64,000 bases of DNA, from positions 22,862-86,861 of the forward strand of contig CAZPDP010000010.1 of the NCBI GenBank assembly GCA_964585385.1, read 5' to 3'. Below the pieces are notes generated by a model. That model saw only the letters and a program-made list of their open reading frames with translations. It made no database searches and was not told where the DNA came from. The DNA comes from JAGXLC01 sp964585385 (GTDB taxonomy: Bacteria > Bacteroidota > Bacteroidia > Bacteroidales > UBA12077). Both the position numbers and the translations under genes were made by a program. Positions 25,111 through 34,648 of the stretch are shown one piece after another; positions within the stretch are counted from its first letter, which is position 1, and the number at the start of each line of letters is the position of its first letter.

Positions 25111-27564
25111 ATGAATTATAAAGCAATTATTCTGATACTTCTTATAGCCTTTCCGTCTACAATCAAGGCCCAACAAGAAATTACCCTGCAGGGTAAAATA
25201 CTGAATCAGGATAATGAACCTGTTCCAGATGCCAATATTTTTATTCAGGGAACCGGAAAGGGCACAGCTACCAATCTTGATGGACTGTTTGACTTTCGGG
25301 TAACCGGTGTATCTTTTTCCGACAGCCTTATCATTTCCTGTGTAGGGTATCAATCAAGAAAGATGGAAGTTGGCTCTTATTTGAATAAACAGGAGAAAAT
25401 TCTGTATCTGGAACCTTCCATTGAATACATTGAACAGGTAGAAGTAAAAAGTCTCTACCAGAAGGACAGGAGTCTGATAAAGATTGAGAAGAAAGATTTT
25501 GAATTGCTTCCAACTACCTCAGGCGATGTGGAATCCATTATAGCTAAAATGCCCGGGGTTACTTCCCGGAATGAGCTCAGCTACCAATATTCTGTAAGAG
25601 GAGGAAATTTTGATGAAAACCTGGTATATGTAAATGGTATTGAGATTTATCGTCCGCTGATTGTTCGTAGTGGTAAGCAGGAGGGACTAAGTTTTCTGAA
25701 TTCCGATATGGTTTCTTCTATAAATTTTTCGGCAGGGGGCTTTGAAGCACGTTTTGGTGATAAGATGTCTTCGGTGTTGGATATACAATACAAAGAACCG
25801 CTTGAGTTTGCAGCCGATGCCGATTTGAGCTTTCTTGGCGGGGCTCTTCACATCCAGGATATCTCAAAAAACAAAAAGTTTACTTACAACATCGGCTTGC
25901 GGTATAAATCCAATCAATATTTACTAAATACACTGGATGTCCAGGGAGATTATCAACCGACATTCTATGATGTCCAGTCTTACCTCACTTATGATGTAAG
26001 TGAAAAGTTTGAGCTGGAGTTTCTTGGAAATTACAATTTGAACAATTATGAGTTTATTCCTGAAACACGAACCACTTCTTTTGGTACCCTGACCAATGCT
26101 CTAAATTTGGTAGTTGCCTATGAAGGGCAGGAAAGAGACCGGTTCGAAAATTACCTTGGAGCTTTATCTGCTCATTATTTCCCCAATAATAATGTATCCC
26201 TCAAATTTATTACTTCTACCTTTAATACCATTGAATCTGAGACTTATGATATTCTGGGACAGTATTCATTGAATGAACTGGACAGGGCAATTGGTTCCGA
26301 AACTTATGGCGACAGCATAATGAACATAGGAACCGGGGGATTTCTTGAGCATGCGAGGAACTATCTAAGGGGAACGGTCTATTCTTTTTCTCATAAGGGT
26401 ACATGGGACAGCGGAATCAACCTGTTGAAATGGGGAGTGAAGTATAAACGTGAACGTATAGATGACCAGACGGAAGAATGGAAAATGGTAGATTCTGCAG
26501 GGTATTCGATACCTTATTCTGACGAGAAGGTAAACTTATACCACAGTTTGAAAGCAGACAATACTATTCAATCAAATCGTTTTAGCGCCTACATTCAGAA
26601 TACCTATGAAATCCCATCGGTTACTGCTGCCTGGTATCTTAATGGAGGTATACGAGCAACCTACTGGGACTTTAGCGATATTTTCGTTATCAGTCCAAGA
26701 GTTCTGCTTTCTTTTAATCCAAACTGGAAAAAAGACATTGGTTTTCATTTTTCTGCAGGATACTATGCTCAGCCACCTTTTTATAAAGAGATGAAAAGAC
26801 CTGATGGGACCATAAATGAAAACATCCGGGCTCAAAAGTCTGTTCATTTTGTTCTGGGGTCAGAATATGATTTTATTGCCTGGGACAGACCCTTTAAGTA
26901 CACTGCAGAGATTTATTATAAAACCATGCATGATTTGATCCCATACAAGGTTAACAATTTGCGTCTTCGGTATGCCGGAGAAAATCTTGCTCATGGTTAT
27001 GCCACTGGAATTGATATGAAGATAAACGGAGAATTCGTGAAGGGAGTACAGTCATGGGCCAGTTTATCGATTATGGAAACCCGGGAAGATATTGAAGGCG
27101 ATTATTACTATACAAGAGATGGAAGAAGAGTTGAACCAGGTTATTATCCCCGTCCAACCGATCAATTAGTGAATTTTAGTTTGTTTTTCCAGGATTATAT
27201 TCCCAACTACCCGACCTATAAGGCACATATCAGTCTTCATTACGGCAGCAGGCTTCCATTTTCTCCTCCCGGTGAAGGAAGATATGACCAGGTTTTTTAT
27301 ATGCCTCCTTACAGAAGACTGGATTTGGGTTTTTCCAAGTCAGTAAAACGGAAACAAAACAATTATCCTGAGTCAAATCCGTTCCACTACCTGGAATCCT
27401 TATGGATTGGACTGGATATCTTTAATGTATTGGACATAGATAATACAATTTCTTATCAGTGGATAAAAACAGTAGGAAACCAGGAAGGTCAACCCAGTCA
27501 ATATGCTGTTCCTAATTACATGACCTCCAGAAGATTCAATCTTAAATTAGTGGTTAAGTTTTAA
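25111..27564 (+). CDS. TonB-dependent outer-membrane receptor with CarbD-like N-terminus
   Basis: 817 residues from ATG 25111, which gives a clean signal peptide (MNYKAIILILLIAFPSTIKA). An upstream in-frame TTG would put 14 charged residues before it. After a carboxypeptidase-regulatory-like domain (about 25-105), the plug is seen in SIIAKMPGVTSRNELSY and YSVRGGNFDENLVYVNGIEI (about 150-190). The rest is a beta-barrel ending in RRFNLKLVVKF, a typical C-terminal aromatic strand. The substrate is unknown. No SusD-type partner is adjacent. The following DUF4301 gene is 98 bp away. Confidence 0.88.
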   Translation: MNYKAIILILLIAFPSTIKAQQEITLQGKILNQDNEPVPDANIFIQGTGKGTATNLDGLFDFRVTGVSFSDSLIISCVGYQSRKMEVGSYLNKQEKILYLEPSIEYIEQVEVKSLYQKDRSLIKIEKKDFELLPTTSGDVESIIAKMPGVTSRNELSYQYSVRGGNFDENLVYVNGIEIYRPLIVRSGKQEGLSFLNSDMVSSINFSAGGFEARFGDKMSSVLDIQYKEPLEFAADADLSFLGGALHIQDISKNKKFTYNIGLRYKSNQYLLNTLDVQGDYQPTFYDVQSYLTYDVSEKFELEFLGNYNLNNYEFIPETRTTSFGTLTNALNLVVAYEGQERDRFENYLGALSAHYFPNNNVSLKFITSTFNTIESETYDILGQYSLNELDRAIGSETYGDSIMNIGTGGFLEHARNYLRGTVYSFSHKGTWDSGINLLKWGVKYKRERIDDQTEEWKMVDSAGYSIPYSDEKVNLYHSLKADNTIQSNRFSAYIQNTYEIPSVTAAWYLNGGIRATYWDFSDIFVISPRVLLSFNPNWKKDIGFHFSAGYYAQPPFYKEMKRPDGTINENIRAQKSVHFVLGSEYDFIAWDRPFKYTAEIYYKTMHDLIPYKVNNLRLRYAGENLAHGYATGIDMKINGEFVKGVQSWASLSIMETREDIEGDYYYTRDGRRVEPGYYPRPTDQLVNFSLFFQDYIPNYPTYKAHISLHYGSRLPFSPPGEGRYDQVFYMPPYRRLDLGFSKSVKRKQNNYPESNPFHYLESLWIGLDIFNVLDIDNTISYQWIKTVGNQEGQPSQYAVPNYMTSRRFNLKLVVKF

Positions 27565-27662
27565 ATAACATAATCCAAAATAATTTATTGAAGATAATTT
27601 AATACATCTTTGCAGGATTATTTTATTTTTAACCCGTTTAAAATGAGAATAAAATTCAACCT

Positions 27663-29180
27663 ATGATTCAGTTAAATCCTAGCGACAAGGAACAAATAAA
27701 GGAAAAAGGTATATCAGAAAAAGATATTGAATGGCAACTCAATAATTTTAAAAACGGATTTCCTCCTATTGACTTGGTTGCCCCGGCCACTGCAGGAGAT
27801 GGCATACTTCAGCCGGGCGAAGATGAGATCCTTCAATACCAGAAATATTTTACCAGGAAAACGTCCGATTTTTCTCTTTTAAAGTTTATTCCCTCATCTG
27901 GTGCAGCTTCAAGGATGTTTAAATTCTTGTTTGAATATCTTCAAGACACTTCAAAAAACCAGGAACTGGTTGAAAAGTTTATACAGAATATCTCACATTT
28001 TGCATTTTATAAGAATCTGAAAAATGTTTTTAGTGAAAAAGGCCTCAATCTCCAAAAGGAAATCAATAAAAAGAATTATTCTGTCATTATAGAACATCTG
28101 CTTTACCCTGTCGGCCTCAACTATGGCAGTCTGCCCAAAGCATTGATTGAATTCCATAAATATCCTGATCATACACGTACGCCAATTGAAGAACACATAA
28201 TGGAAGGTTCGGAATATGCAGAAAATGCAGGAAACCATGTAAGGCTGCATTTTACCATTTCACCTGAACATGAGGATTTGTTTGAAGAAAAAGTGTTGAA
28301 AGTGAAGAATACTTATGCCGAAGCTTTTGAGCTGGATATTGAGATAGAACATTCCTTCCAGAAGGAACATACCGATATGATTGCTGTTGACAAAAATAAT
28401 AACCTTTTTCGCAATGAAGACGGCTCTCTGCTTTTCAGACCGGGAGGGCATGGTGCTCTTCTGGAAAATCTGAATAACCTGGATGCTGATCTTATCTTTA
28501 TTAAAAACATTGACAATGTTGTTCCCGACAAGCTCAAAGAAGATACTTTTGTTTATAAAAAGGTAATTGCCGGTATTCTTATTGACCTGCAGGAAAAAAC
28601 ATTTGATTACCTGGAACTTCTTGATCAAAACAATGCCACACCTGAATTGCTGGAGGAGATCATCGAATTCGCCGAGACATTTTTATGTGTCAGGCTACCC
28701 CGGGAAGTTAAGCAAAAGGGCAGAAATCAGTTGAAAGATTACCTGCATAGAATTCTAAACCGCCCTATTCGTGTTTGTGGAATGGTGAAGAACGAAGGGG
28801 AGCCGGGCGGCGGCCCTTTCTGGGTACGCGATAAAGAAGGAAAAATTACCCTCCAGATAGTAGAAATGGCTCAAATTAATACCAATGACCCCAAGCAAGA
28901 GGAGATAGTGGGCAGAGCCACCCATTTCAATCCGGTAGACCTTGTCTGCGGGGTGAAAGATTATAAAGGCAGGAAATTTAACCTGACCGACTTCAGGGAT
29001 TCTGACACCGGAATCATTACTGAAAAATCGAAGGACGGGAAAAGCCTGAAGGCACAGGAACTTCCCGGATTATGGAATGGTGCTATGGCTTACTGGAATA
29101 CAATTTTCGTGGAAGTACCATTAATTACCTTTACTCCCGTAAAAACAGTAAATGACCTGTTAAGAAAAGAGCATCAGTAA
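27663..29180 (+). CDS. DUF4301 family protein, possible sugar-nucleotidyltransferase relative
   Basis: 505 residues, soluble, without signal peptide. I recognise it as the Bacteroidota family DUF4301. Two blocks resemble UDP-sugar pyrophosphorylases: FIPSSGAASRMFK (about 80-92), which recalls the LAGGxGTRM loop, and RPGGHGALLENLNNLDADL then FIKNIDNVVPD (about 258-290), which recalls the PxGHGD...NIDN pattern of that superfamily. The C-terminal third contains GEPGGGPFWV (about 379-388) and FNPVDLVCGV. No function is established to my knowledge. The nucleotidyltransferase reading is inference from these motifs. Confidence 0.75.
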   Translation: MIQLNPSDKEQIKEKGISEKDIEWQLNNFKNGFPPIDLVAPATAGDGILQPGEDEILQYQKYFTRKTSDFSLLKFIPSSGAASRMFKFLFEYLQDTSKNQELVEKFIQNISHFAFYKNLKNVFSEKGLNLQKEINKKNYSVIIEHLLYPVGLNYGSLPKALIEFHKYPDHTRTPIEEHIMEGSEYAENAGNHVRLHFTISPEHEDLFEEKVLKVKNTYAEAFELDIEIEHSFQKEHTDMIAVDKNNNLFRNEDGSLLFRPGGHGALLENLNNLDADLIFIKNIDNVVPDKLKEDTFVYKKVIAGILIDLQEKTFDYLELLDQNNATPELLEEIIEFAETFLCVRLPREVKQKGRNQLKDYLHRILNRPIRVCGMVKNEGEPGGGPFWVRDKEGKITLQIVEMAQINTNDPKQEEIVGRATHFNPVDLVCGVKDYKGRKFNLTDFRDSDTGIITEKSKDGKSLKAQELPGLWNGAMAYWNTIFVEVPLITFTPVKTVNDLLRKEHQ

Positions 29181-29301
29181 TACCTTTAACAAAAACTTAA
29201 CACAATAGTTATTTTGGTTTAATCTTTAGTTAATATTTGTTTCCTTTCTTTGCAACAAGAAGTAAAATTGAATTGTAGGATATTAATTAAATAAACCAAA
29301 A

Positions 29302-29667
29302 ATGAAAAAATTAACAACATTATTCATAGCGTTTGTTCTTTTTGCCGGTTTAACAACTCAAAGTTTCTCCGCCAACGATAACAGCAAGAACGAATCAAGC
29401 GAAGCCATGACAGTCAGTCTGAAAGGAAAAGTTGTAGATCAAAACACTGGCGAAGAACTAACAGGAGTTAAGATCGAAGTTGAAGGAGCAGAAAAGGAAA
29501 CTTACACAGATTTCGAAGGAAACTTTAAATTTGCAAGCCTGAAACCTGGAAGCTACAAAATTGTTGCTTCTTATATTTCTTACAAAGAAGAGGTTCATGA
29601 AAATCTAAAACTAGAACTAAGTGATAAAAACCAAATCACATTGAAATTAAAGAGTCTGGAAGAATAG
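29302..29667 (+). CDS. Small secreted carboxypeptidase-regulatory-like domain protein
   Basis: 121 residues. A signal peptide (MKKLTTLFIAFVLFAGLTTQ) is followed by one CarbD-like beta-sandwich (about 40-121) with VSLKGKVVDQNTGEELTGVK and the family phrase TDFEGNFKFASLKPGSYKI. This domain usually forms the N-terminus of TonB receptors. Here it is alone, as a small periplasmic or surface protein of unknown role. The region before it is AT-rich with a near-consensus TTTCTTTG at 29245-29252. A strong terminator follows. Confidence 0.8.
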   Translation: MKKLTTLFIAFVLFAGLTTQSFSANDNSKNESSEAMTVSLKGKVVDQNTGEELTGVKIEVEGAEKETYTDFEGNFKFASLKPGSYKIVASYISYKEEVHENLKLELSDKNQITLKLKSLEE

Positions 29668-29696
29668 ATTATAGACAGGGTAATAATTTGATTTTT

Positions 29697-29720
29697 AAGC
29701 CGGGAACACCCGGCTTTTTT
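29697..29720 (+). terminator. Rho-independent terminator
   Basis: A stem AAGCCGGG/CCCGGCTT with a 4-nt loop AACA, then six T. It is 30 bp after the stop codon of the small secreted protein. Confidence 0.9.
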
Positions 29721-29971
29721 ATTTTATGAGTTTTTGATTAAATTTCACGTTCGTATTATACAAAATGCGAGTTTGATATGATTGATGTTTCTTTATAATT
29801 AAAATATAATAAGAATGCACAGCAAAGTAAACCGGGTAAAGCTAAAGAACAATAAGGAGATTACTCTGCGGTCCTCTGTGTATTCTCTGTTGTCTCTGTG
29901 GTTATAAAATTTCAATTATTCAGTTTTAGATAAACTCAAATGTATAAACACAGTCTTATAAAATATAAATT
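29721..29971. other. Gene-free stretch with a degenerate CTCTGTGG-type repeat
   Basis: After the terminator, the segment at about 29866-29906 repeats short phrases (CTCTGCGG, TCCTCTGTG, TTCTCTGTTG, TCTCTGTGG) at roughly 8-11 bp steps. It resembles the element at 42701-42787. Otherwise this is AT-rich DNA leading to the M23 gene. Confidence 0.4.
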
Positions 29972-30658
29972 ATGACAAAAAGCGAATCTGTAAGACAAGC
30001 ATTGAAAAAGCATTATCCAGATATTTTACCGGTTATTCAGATAGGAGCAAAACCGGAAGACATTGTGAATATGGATTTCACTGAACAAAACGAGGATTTT
30101 AAAAAGATTGACATATCTGATACAGACCAAATGAGCCAATACATGGAATCGCTCCTTGAAGGCTACAAAAAGACTGGAATTGGAGGATATGGGGAAGATA
30201 GATATATTTACCGGCGTTCTTCTTTGTTTGATGGCGAGAAAGAACCGAGAAGCATCCACCTGGGAATTGATGTCTGGGTACCAGCCGGGACAAAAGTTTA
30301 TACTCCTCTGGATGCCCGCGTACATAGTTTTAATTTCAATGACAATTACGGAGATTATGGAGCAACCATTATCCTGGAACATGAACTTGATGGAATTAAT
30401 TTTTATACATTGTACGGACATCTGAGCAAGTCTTCACTGGACGACAAGAATGAGGGAAAGAAAATTAAACAAAACGATGCCTTCGCAACCATTGGCAATG
30501 AAGAGGAAAATGGTCACTGGCCGCCGCACCTTCATTTTCAGCTCATCACCGATATGCTGAACAAAAAAGGAGACTTTTTCGGAGTAGCTCCTCCTTCAGA
30601 AAAAGAGTATTACCTGGATTTATGCCCGGACCCCGAATTGATTCTTAAGGTTGAGTGA
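29972..30658 (+). CDS. M23 family metallopeptidase (LytM fold) without signal peptide
   Basis: 228 residues. The zinc ligands are visible as HLGIDVW (HxxxD, about 92-98) and HLHFQL (HxH, about 185-190), with YTLYGHLS (about 149-156) between. No signal peptide or membrane segment is seen, so the protein may be cytoplasmic. This recalls the M23-like domain that occurs inside some large class III aminotransferases, where it may act on small molecules and not on peptidoglycan. No such partner is adjacent. The start ATG is chosen because no upstream in-frame extension adds a leader. Confidence 0.85.
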   Translation: MTKSESVRQALKKHYPDILPVIQIGAKPEDIVNMDFTEQNEDFKKIDISDTDQMSQYMESLLEGYKKTGIGGYGEDRYIYRRSSLFDGEKEPRSIHLGIDVWVPAGTKVYTPLDARVHSFNFNDNYGDYGATIILEHELDGINFYTLYGHLSKSSLDDKNEGKKIKQNDAFATIGNEEENGHWPPHLHFQLITDMLNKKGDFFGVAPPSEKEYYLDLCPDPELILKVE

Positions 30659-31015
30659 TTTTTTATGAATACAATGTGAGTTTGAAATCATTGTTATCCG
30701 GAAAAGCCTAAACAAGAGTCCATAAGTGCGATTTGTTTAACCACTAAGGGGTAAATAATATTTTGGGGTTCTATTTCTACAAAAAGTTAACTTCTGCGGA
30801 GTATTTTTCCGCGGAGCGGATAAAGTATTGTAGATTAAATGTTTGTATATGCCTGATTTTCCCCGAAGGGGATAAACATTAATTCTACTTTTGAATAAAT
30901 TCCACGCAAAGTTCTGCAAAGATCTTCGCTAAGGTACTCAAGTTAAAATAACAAAGGAAGCCATTCGGGCTTCCTTCGTTACTTGAGAGAATTAATTTAT
31001 TGGATGATGATAAAT
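30659..31015. other. 357-bp gene-free region with hairpins and degenerate repeat
   Basis: Several small palindromes occur: CTGCGGA/TCCGCGGAG near 30795-30820, CCCCGAAGGGG near 30861-30871, and the phrase CACGCAAAG-TTCTGCAAAG-ATCTTCGCTAAG at about 30903-30934, which belongs to the degenerate family at 11680-11780. No coding frame is convincing. Confidence 0.4.
30950..30980 (-). terminator. Terminator after the MORN-repeat gene
   Basis: A stem GGAAGCC/GGCTTCC extended by A-T pairs with a 5-nt loop, followed on the minus strand by TTATTTT. It is 36 bp beyond the stop of the minus-strand gene. Confidence 0.75.
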
Positions 31016-31495
31016 CTATTGGCCATCTACCTGGCCGTATTTTCTTGTGGCAATTAAATCCCCATTTTCATCGTAATTATACCATGTACCTGCTTTTTTA
31101 CCGGAATCGTAAGTCATTTTAAATCGCAAGATCCCGTTTTCGTCCCATATTTTCCATGTTCCATGTTTTTTCCCGTTTTTATAATGGGCAAGTGCAACTT
31201 TAACATTTTCCTTATTCCAGCTAATCCATTTGCCATGCATTTTGCCGTCCTTGTAGGCACGTATTTCCTTTTTAGACCCATCCTTGTAGTAGAAATAGGA
31301 TTTTCCATCCAGCAGACCATTGTTCAGGGAAATCTCAGATTTTAACTGGCCATTGTCGTAGTGCTCTTTATAAACGCCTGTAAATGGTTCATTTTTTTCA
31401 TCAACGTATTTCCCATCTTTTTTTGCCAGGCTTTGCGAATTTACATTTGCAATTAAACAAAAAAACAGAATGATATATAGTATTATTTTTTTCAT
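31016..31495 (-). CDS. Secreted MORN-variant (YwqK-like) repeat protein
   Basis: 159 residues. A signal peptide (MKKIILYIILFFCLIANVNS) is followed by five or so repeats of about 23 residues with the pattern YKDGKMHGKWISWN or YDSGKKAGTWYNYDENG. These are the MORN-2 repeats of antitoxin YwqK-like proteins, which are common as secreted proteins in Bacteroidota. Molecular function is unknown. It has its own terminator. The upstream TonB receptor gene on the same strand ends 140 bp away. Confidence 0.8.
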   Translation of the reverse strand: MKKIILYIILFFCLIANVNSQSLAKKDGKYVDEKNEPFTGVYKEHYDNGQLKSEISLNNGLLDGKSYFYYKDGSKKEIRAYKDGKMHGKWISWNKENVKVALAHYKNGKKHGTWKIWDENGILRFKMTYDSGKKAGTWYNYDENGDLIATRKYGQVDGQ

Positions 31496-31634
31496 ATTTT
31501 TTTTTAATTTACTGAATATTTAAATATTAGCTAATATACGGATTAATATCCTTTTCGTTACACCTTCAAGTCAACTACTACTTTTTTAAAAAAAGCAGTA
31601 ATTTTTTCCCGTTTTACATATTGGAGAAAAATTT

Positions 31635-34541
31635 TCAAAACTTATAACTAAATCCCAGGCTGAAAGTACGACCCGGATTGATGTACTCATAGGTTTCCTT
31701 TACTTCAGGATATGATTTATAATAACTAAACTTTGTATCGTTTAACATATTCGACACTTTAAATTCAAGGGTTGCTTTTTGTTCTTTACCTATTTTCTTA
31801 TTGAAACTAAAATTTAAACTGTGAAACGAATCGGTATATATATCCGGGAATAATCCGCTACCTACTACTAATAACGTAGGCCCCTTAACATTGTAAAACA
31901 ATCCTGTATTGATGCCATATTCTCTACTATTGTAATTGATACCGGCATTGACCACGTAGGGTGCCTGCCCGGCCATTTGCCTGGTATTTTCGATGGTTTG
32001 ACCGGTTTTTTTATATTTTTTTCTCGATTTCAACTCTGTCTCCGTCATGTCAATTTGCGATTCTACAAAAGTTAGGTTTCCATTCACTGAGAATGGTTTC
32101 AGGGAAGGAGATACAAAATTCAGACTTTTGCTAAATTCAAATTCAAATCCGTAAAGCATTCCATCGCCTACATTTCTTGTTTGATACTCAGTGCTGGTTT
32201 GCTGCTCGGGAATGCGAACCAGTTCAATTGGTTTATCAAAAGTCTTATAAAAGATACTGGTCGAAATATGTTGACCTCCACCAAAAAAATGTTCCCACCT
32301 CATATCAAGATTGTTTATACGGGTTTCAACTAATTTTCCATTCCAATCGGGATATTCAAAAAGACTTCCGTTATAGATACGGTCACTGATAGGATCAAGA
32401 ATTTGAGCGTAAGACATCTCTTTAAACGACGGACGGGCAATGGTTCTGGAATAAGATGCCCTTAGATTCTGTTCTTCTGCCACCTCCCAGATCAAATTCA
32501 CGGCAGGGAACAAGTCTAATGATTCCAATACCACCTCATTTTCAAGATTATTTCCATTTGCAATATCTCCATTCGCGTAACTTATGTCACGACCTGTATG
32601 TCGTTGCACATAGTATTCCATTCTTAATCCAAGGGTGGTTTTTAAGTCAGTTAGCAGGTATAATTCATTAGAGATGTATAAAGCTGTATTATGTACATTG
32701 GAATTATACTCATTGGAATTTGGTTCATTAAAATCGGTTTGGTATGCTATCATATAAGGCATATTGGGATAGAAATTTTCCGGTTCCAGTATAAGTGAGG
32801 GATCTGCTTCCGGGAAAGATCGACCGGGGCCATAAAATTTCACAGTGTATGAAAGCATTTCATAATCACGGTTTTTATAAGTATGAGCCAATCCAAATTT
32901 TAATTTGGCATCGCGATCTTTAAATTGGTAAGATTTGGTTACATCCATTTTTCCGGTAGCATTTAATTCATTTAACTCCCTCCACCTTCTTGAAGGAAAT
33001 CCTCCCGAACCGGCATTAAATTCAGGGTCTTTATTCTCATTGATTTCAAAAGTTGTTTTTCTGATATCCGGATCATACAGATTGGAAAAAGTAGGCGATA
33101 TTCTCCAGTCAATATTCCAGTCGGTATCATCAAACACATGTTTACCATTTAGTAATACATTGGTAAATGATCTCTGATGGTATTCCAGCACATGAGATAA
33201 ACCTGTATATCCGGATTGACCTGTTGATGCTCCGTTATCGTCGACATCAAAAATGCCGGCACGGCTTTGGCCATTTTGCAGGTGCATAAAGGTCAGCCGG
33301 TATTTATTAAGTTTATTTTTATAGGCTAATCCGCCAAGCAGGCCAACCAAAACATTTTCTTCGCCAAGATTCCCATTTTGAACAGTTGCATATTGCATGT
33401 CATAAACATCAGGGTCAAGACGGTTTTGGTACTCCCCATATTGAACGTTATCAAAGTATTTGTAATCTTTTTTATAGGATGCTGAAAAAATGTATCCGAG
33501 CTTTGGTGTTTCTGATGCGTTTTCATTGTTTTTATCCATATCTTTTTGATTTCCCAGAGAAAGGCTAAAGCTAAAATCGGTAAAACTGTTTTGTTGCCTT
33601 GCTCCCAATTGGGGGTCAAAACTACCGACAAAATCGGTAACCTCTTCCTGCGAGTGGCCGCTGATAGGTGATGGAATATTAGATTGACGCGCATCAGAAG
33701 GCAAAGCTCTTGTACCATCGTCAAAACCCAAAAAATCGGTAGAACCACCGTCGTATGTAGGATAATCAGAATTAAAGTGCATATCAGGATTGAAGGAGGT
33801 TCCTAATGAAACATTGAATATTTTCCGCTCGGGAAAATCTTTGATTTCGATGTTCATAAGACCTCCGGTAAAGTCTGCAGGTAAGTCTGCAGTAAAATTT
33901 TTACTGATCATCATGTTATTAATAAGATTGGTGGGAATAATGTCTAACTGGAGTGTATTTTTATCCGGATCCAGTCCGGGTACATCAACATTATTCAGGG
34001 TCGTTTTTGAATACCTGTCGCCCAGCCCTCTCACATATATATATTTACCACCTTCAACAGTAACACCAACGACACGTTTGGCGGCTTCCACTGCAGTACC
34101 ATCGCCTATCAAATCCATTTTGACGCCGGAAATTCCATCCAGCATAGTAGTTGAACGTCTTTTTAATTTTTGAATTGCGGCTTCATTGTCTCTTACATAA
34201 GAGGCTGTAACAACAACTCCTTTAATTTCAATGTTTGTTTCTTTTAAGCTTAGATTATTCAAAATGGTGACTTCGTTTTCTTTAACATTTACGCCTTCAA
34301 TGGTTAAAGTTTGGTATGATATAAAGGAGAGTTCCAAATCATGGACACCAGGCTCAACTTCCAATGTAAATTTCCCATCCAGGTCGGTTATAGTTCCGGT
34401 GTAAGCATCTTTTAGCATTACAGTTACACCAACCAACGATTCTCCTGTTTTATTATCAAAAACTGTTCCTCTAATGGTTCCTTTTTGGGCATAAGTTAAG
34501 GAAGAGAAGAGTATAATAAAAACAATTACTAAGTATTTCAT
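31635..34541 (-). CDS. TonB-dependent outer-membrane receptor, probably for a phosphate-related substrate
   Basis: 968 residues. A signal peptide (MKYLVIVFIILFSSLTYA), a CarbD-like domain with VFDNKTGESLVGVTVMLKD (about 27-45), a plug with KYIYVRGLGDRYSKTTLNNV (about 166-185), and a long barrel ending YINPGRTFSLGFSYKF are visible. It is the second gene of a unit with the beta-helix lipoprotein, 107 bp downstream of it, with a perfect 15-bp hairpin between. The phosphate link is inferred only from the neighbouring PhoB-like regulator and PiT transporter. Confidence 0.88.
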   Translation of the reverse strand: MKYLVIVFIILFSSLTYAQKGTIRGTVFDNKTGESLVGVTVMLKDAYTGTITDLDGKFTLEVEPGVHDLELSFISYQTLTIEGVNVKENEVTILNNLSLKETNIEIKGVVVTASYVRDNEAAIQKLKRRSTTMLDGISGVKMDLIGDGTAVEAAKRVVGVTVEGGKYIYVRGLGDRYSKTTLNNVDVPGLDPDKNTLQLDIIPTNLINNMMISKNFTADLPADFTGGLMNIEIKDFPERKIFNVSLGTSFNPDMHFNSDYPTYDGGSTDFLGFDDGTRALPSDARQSNIPSPISGHSQEEVTDFVGSFDPQLGARQQNSFTDFSFSLSLGNQKDMDKNNENASETPKLGYIFSASYKKDYKYFDNVQYGEYQNRLDPDVYDMQYATVQNGNLGEENVLVGLLGGLAYKNKLNKYRLTFMHLQNGQSRAGIFDVDDNGASTGQSGYTGLSHVLEYHQRSFTNVLLNGKHVFDDTDWNIDWRISPTFSNLYDPDIRKTTFEINENKDPEFNAGSGGFPSRRWRELNELNATGKMDVTKSYQFKDRDAKLKFGLAHTYKNRDYEMLSYTVKFYGPGRSFPEADPSLILEPENFYPNMPYMIAYQTDFNEPNSNEYNSNVHNTALYISNELYLLTDLKTTLGLRMEYYVQRHTGRDISYANGDIANGNNLENEVVLESLDLFPAVNLIWEVAEEQNLRASYSRTIARPSFKEMSYAQILDPISDRIYNGSLFEYPDWNGKLVETRINNLDMRWEHFFGGGQHISTSIFYKTFDKPIELVRIPEQQTSTEYQTRNVGDGMLYGFEFEFSKSLNFVSPSLKPFSVNGNLTFVESQIDMTETELKSRKKYKKTGQTIENTRQMAGQAPYVVNAGINYNSREYGINTGLFYNVKGPTLLVVGSGLFPDIYTDSFHSLNFSFNKKIGKEQKATLEFKVSNMLNDTKFSYYKSYPEVKETYEYINPGRTFSLGFSYKF

Positions 34542-34578
34542 AACTATTATTCGTATGTTTTAGTTATCTAAACAATTT

Positions 34579-34613
34579 ATCAGACTTGCAAACCACCTGT
34601 TTGCAAGTCTGAT
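34579..34613. other. Intercistronic hairpin between lipoprotein and receptor genes
   Basis: A perfect 15-bp stem, ATCAGACTTGCAAAC and its complement, with a 5-nt loop CACCT. No T-run follows on the minus strand, so it is more likely an mRNA-stability or processing element that sets different levels of lipoprotein and receptor than a full terminator. Confidence 0.6.
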
Positions 34614-34648
34614 TCAGAATATTATTTAGATTACGATCCTTTTTAAAA

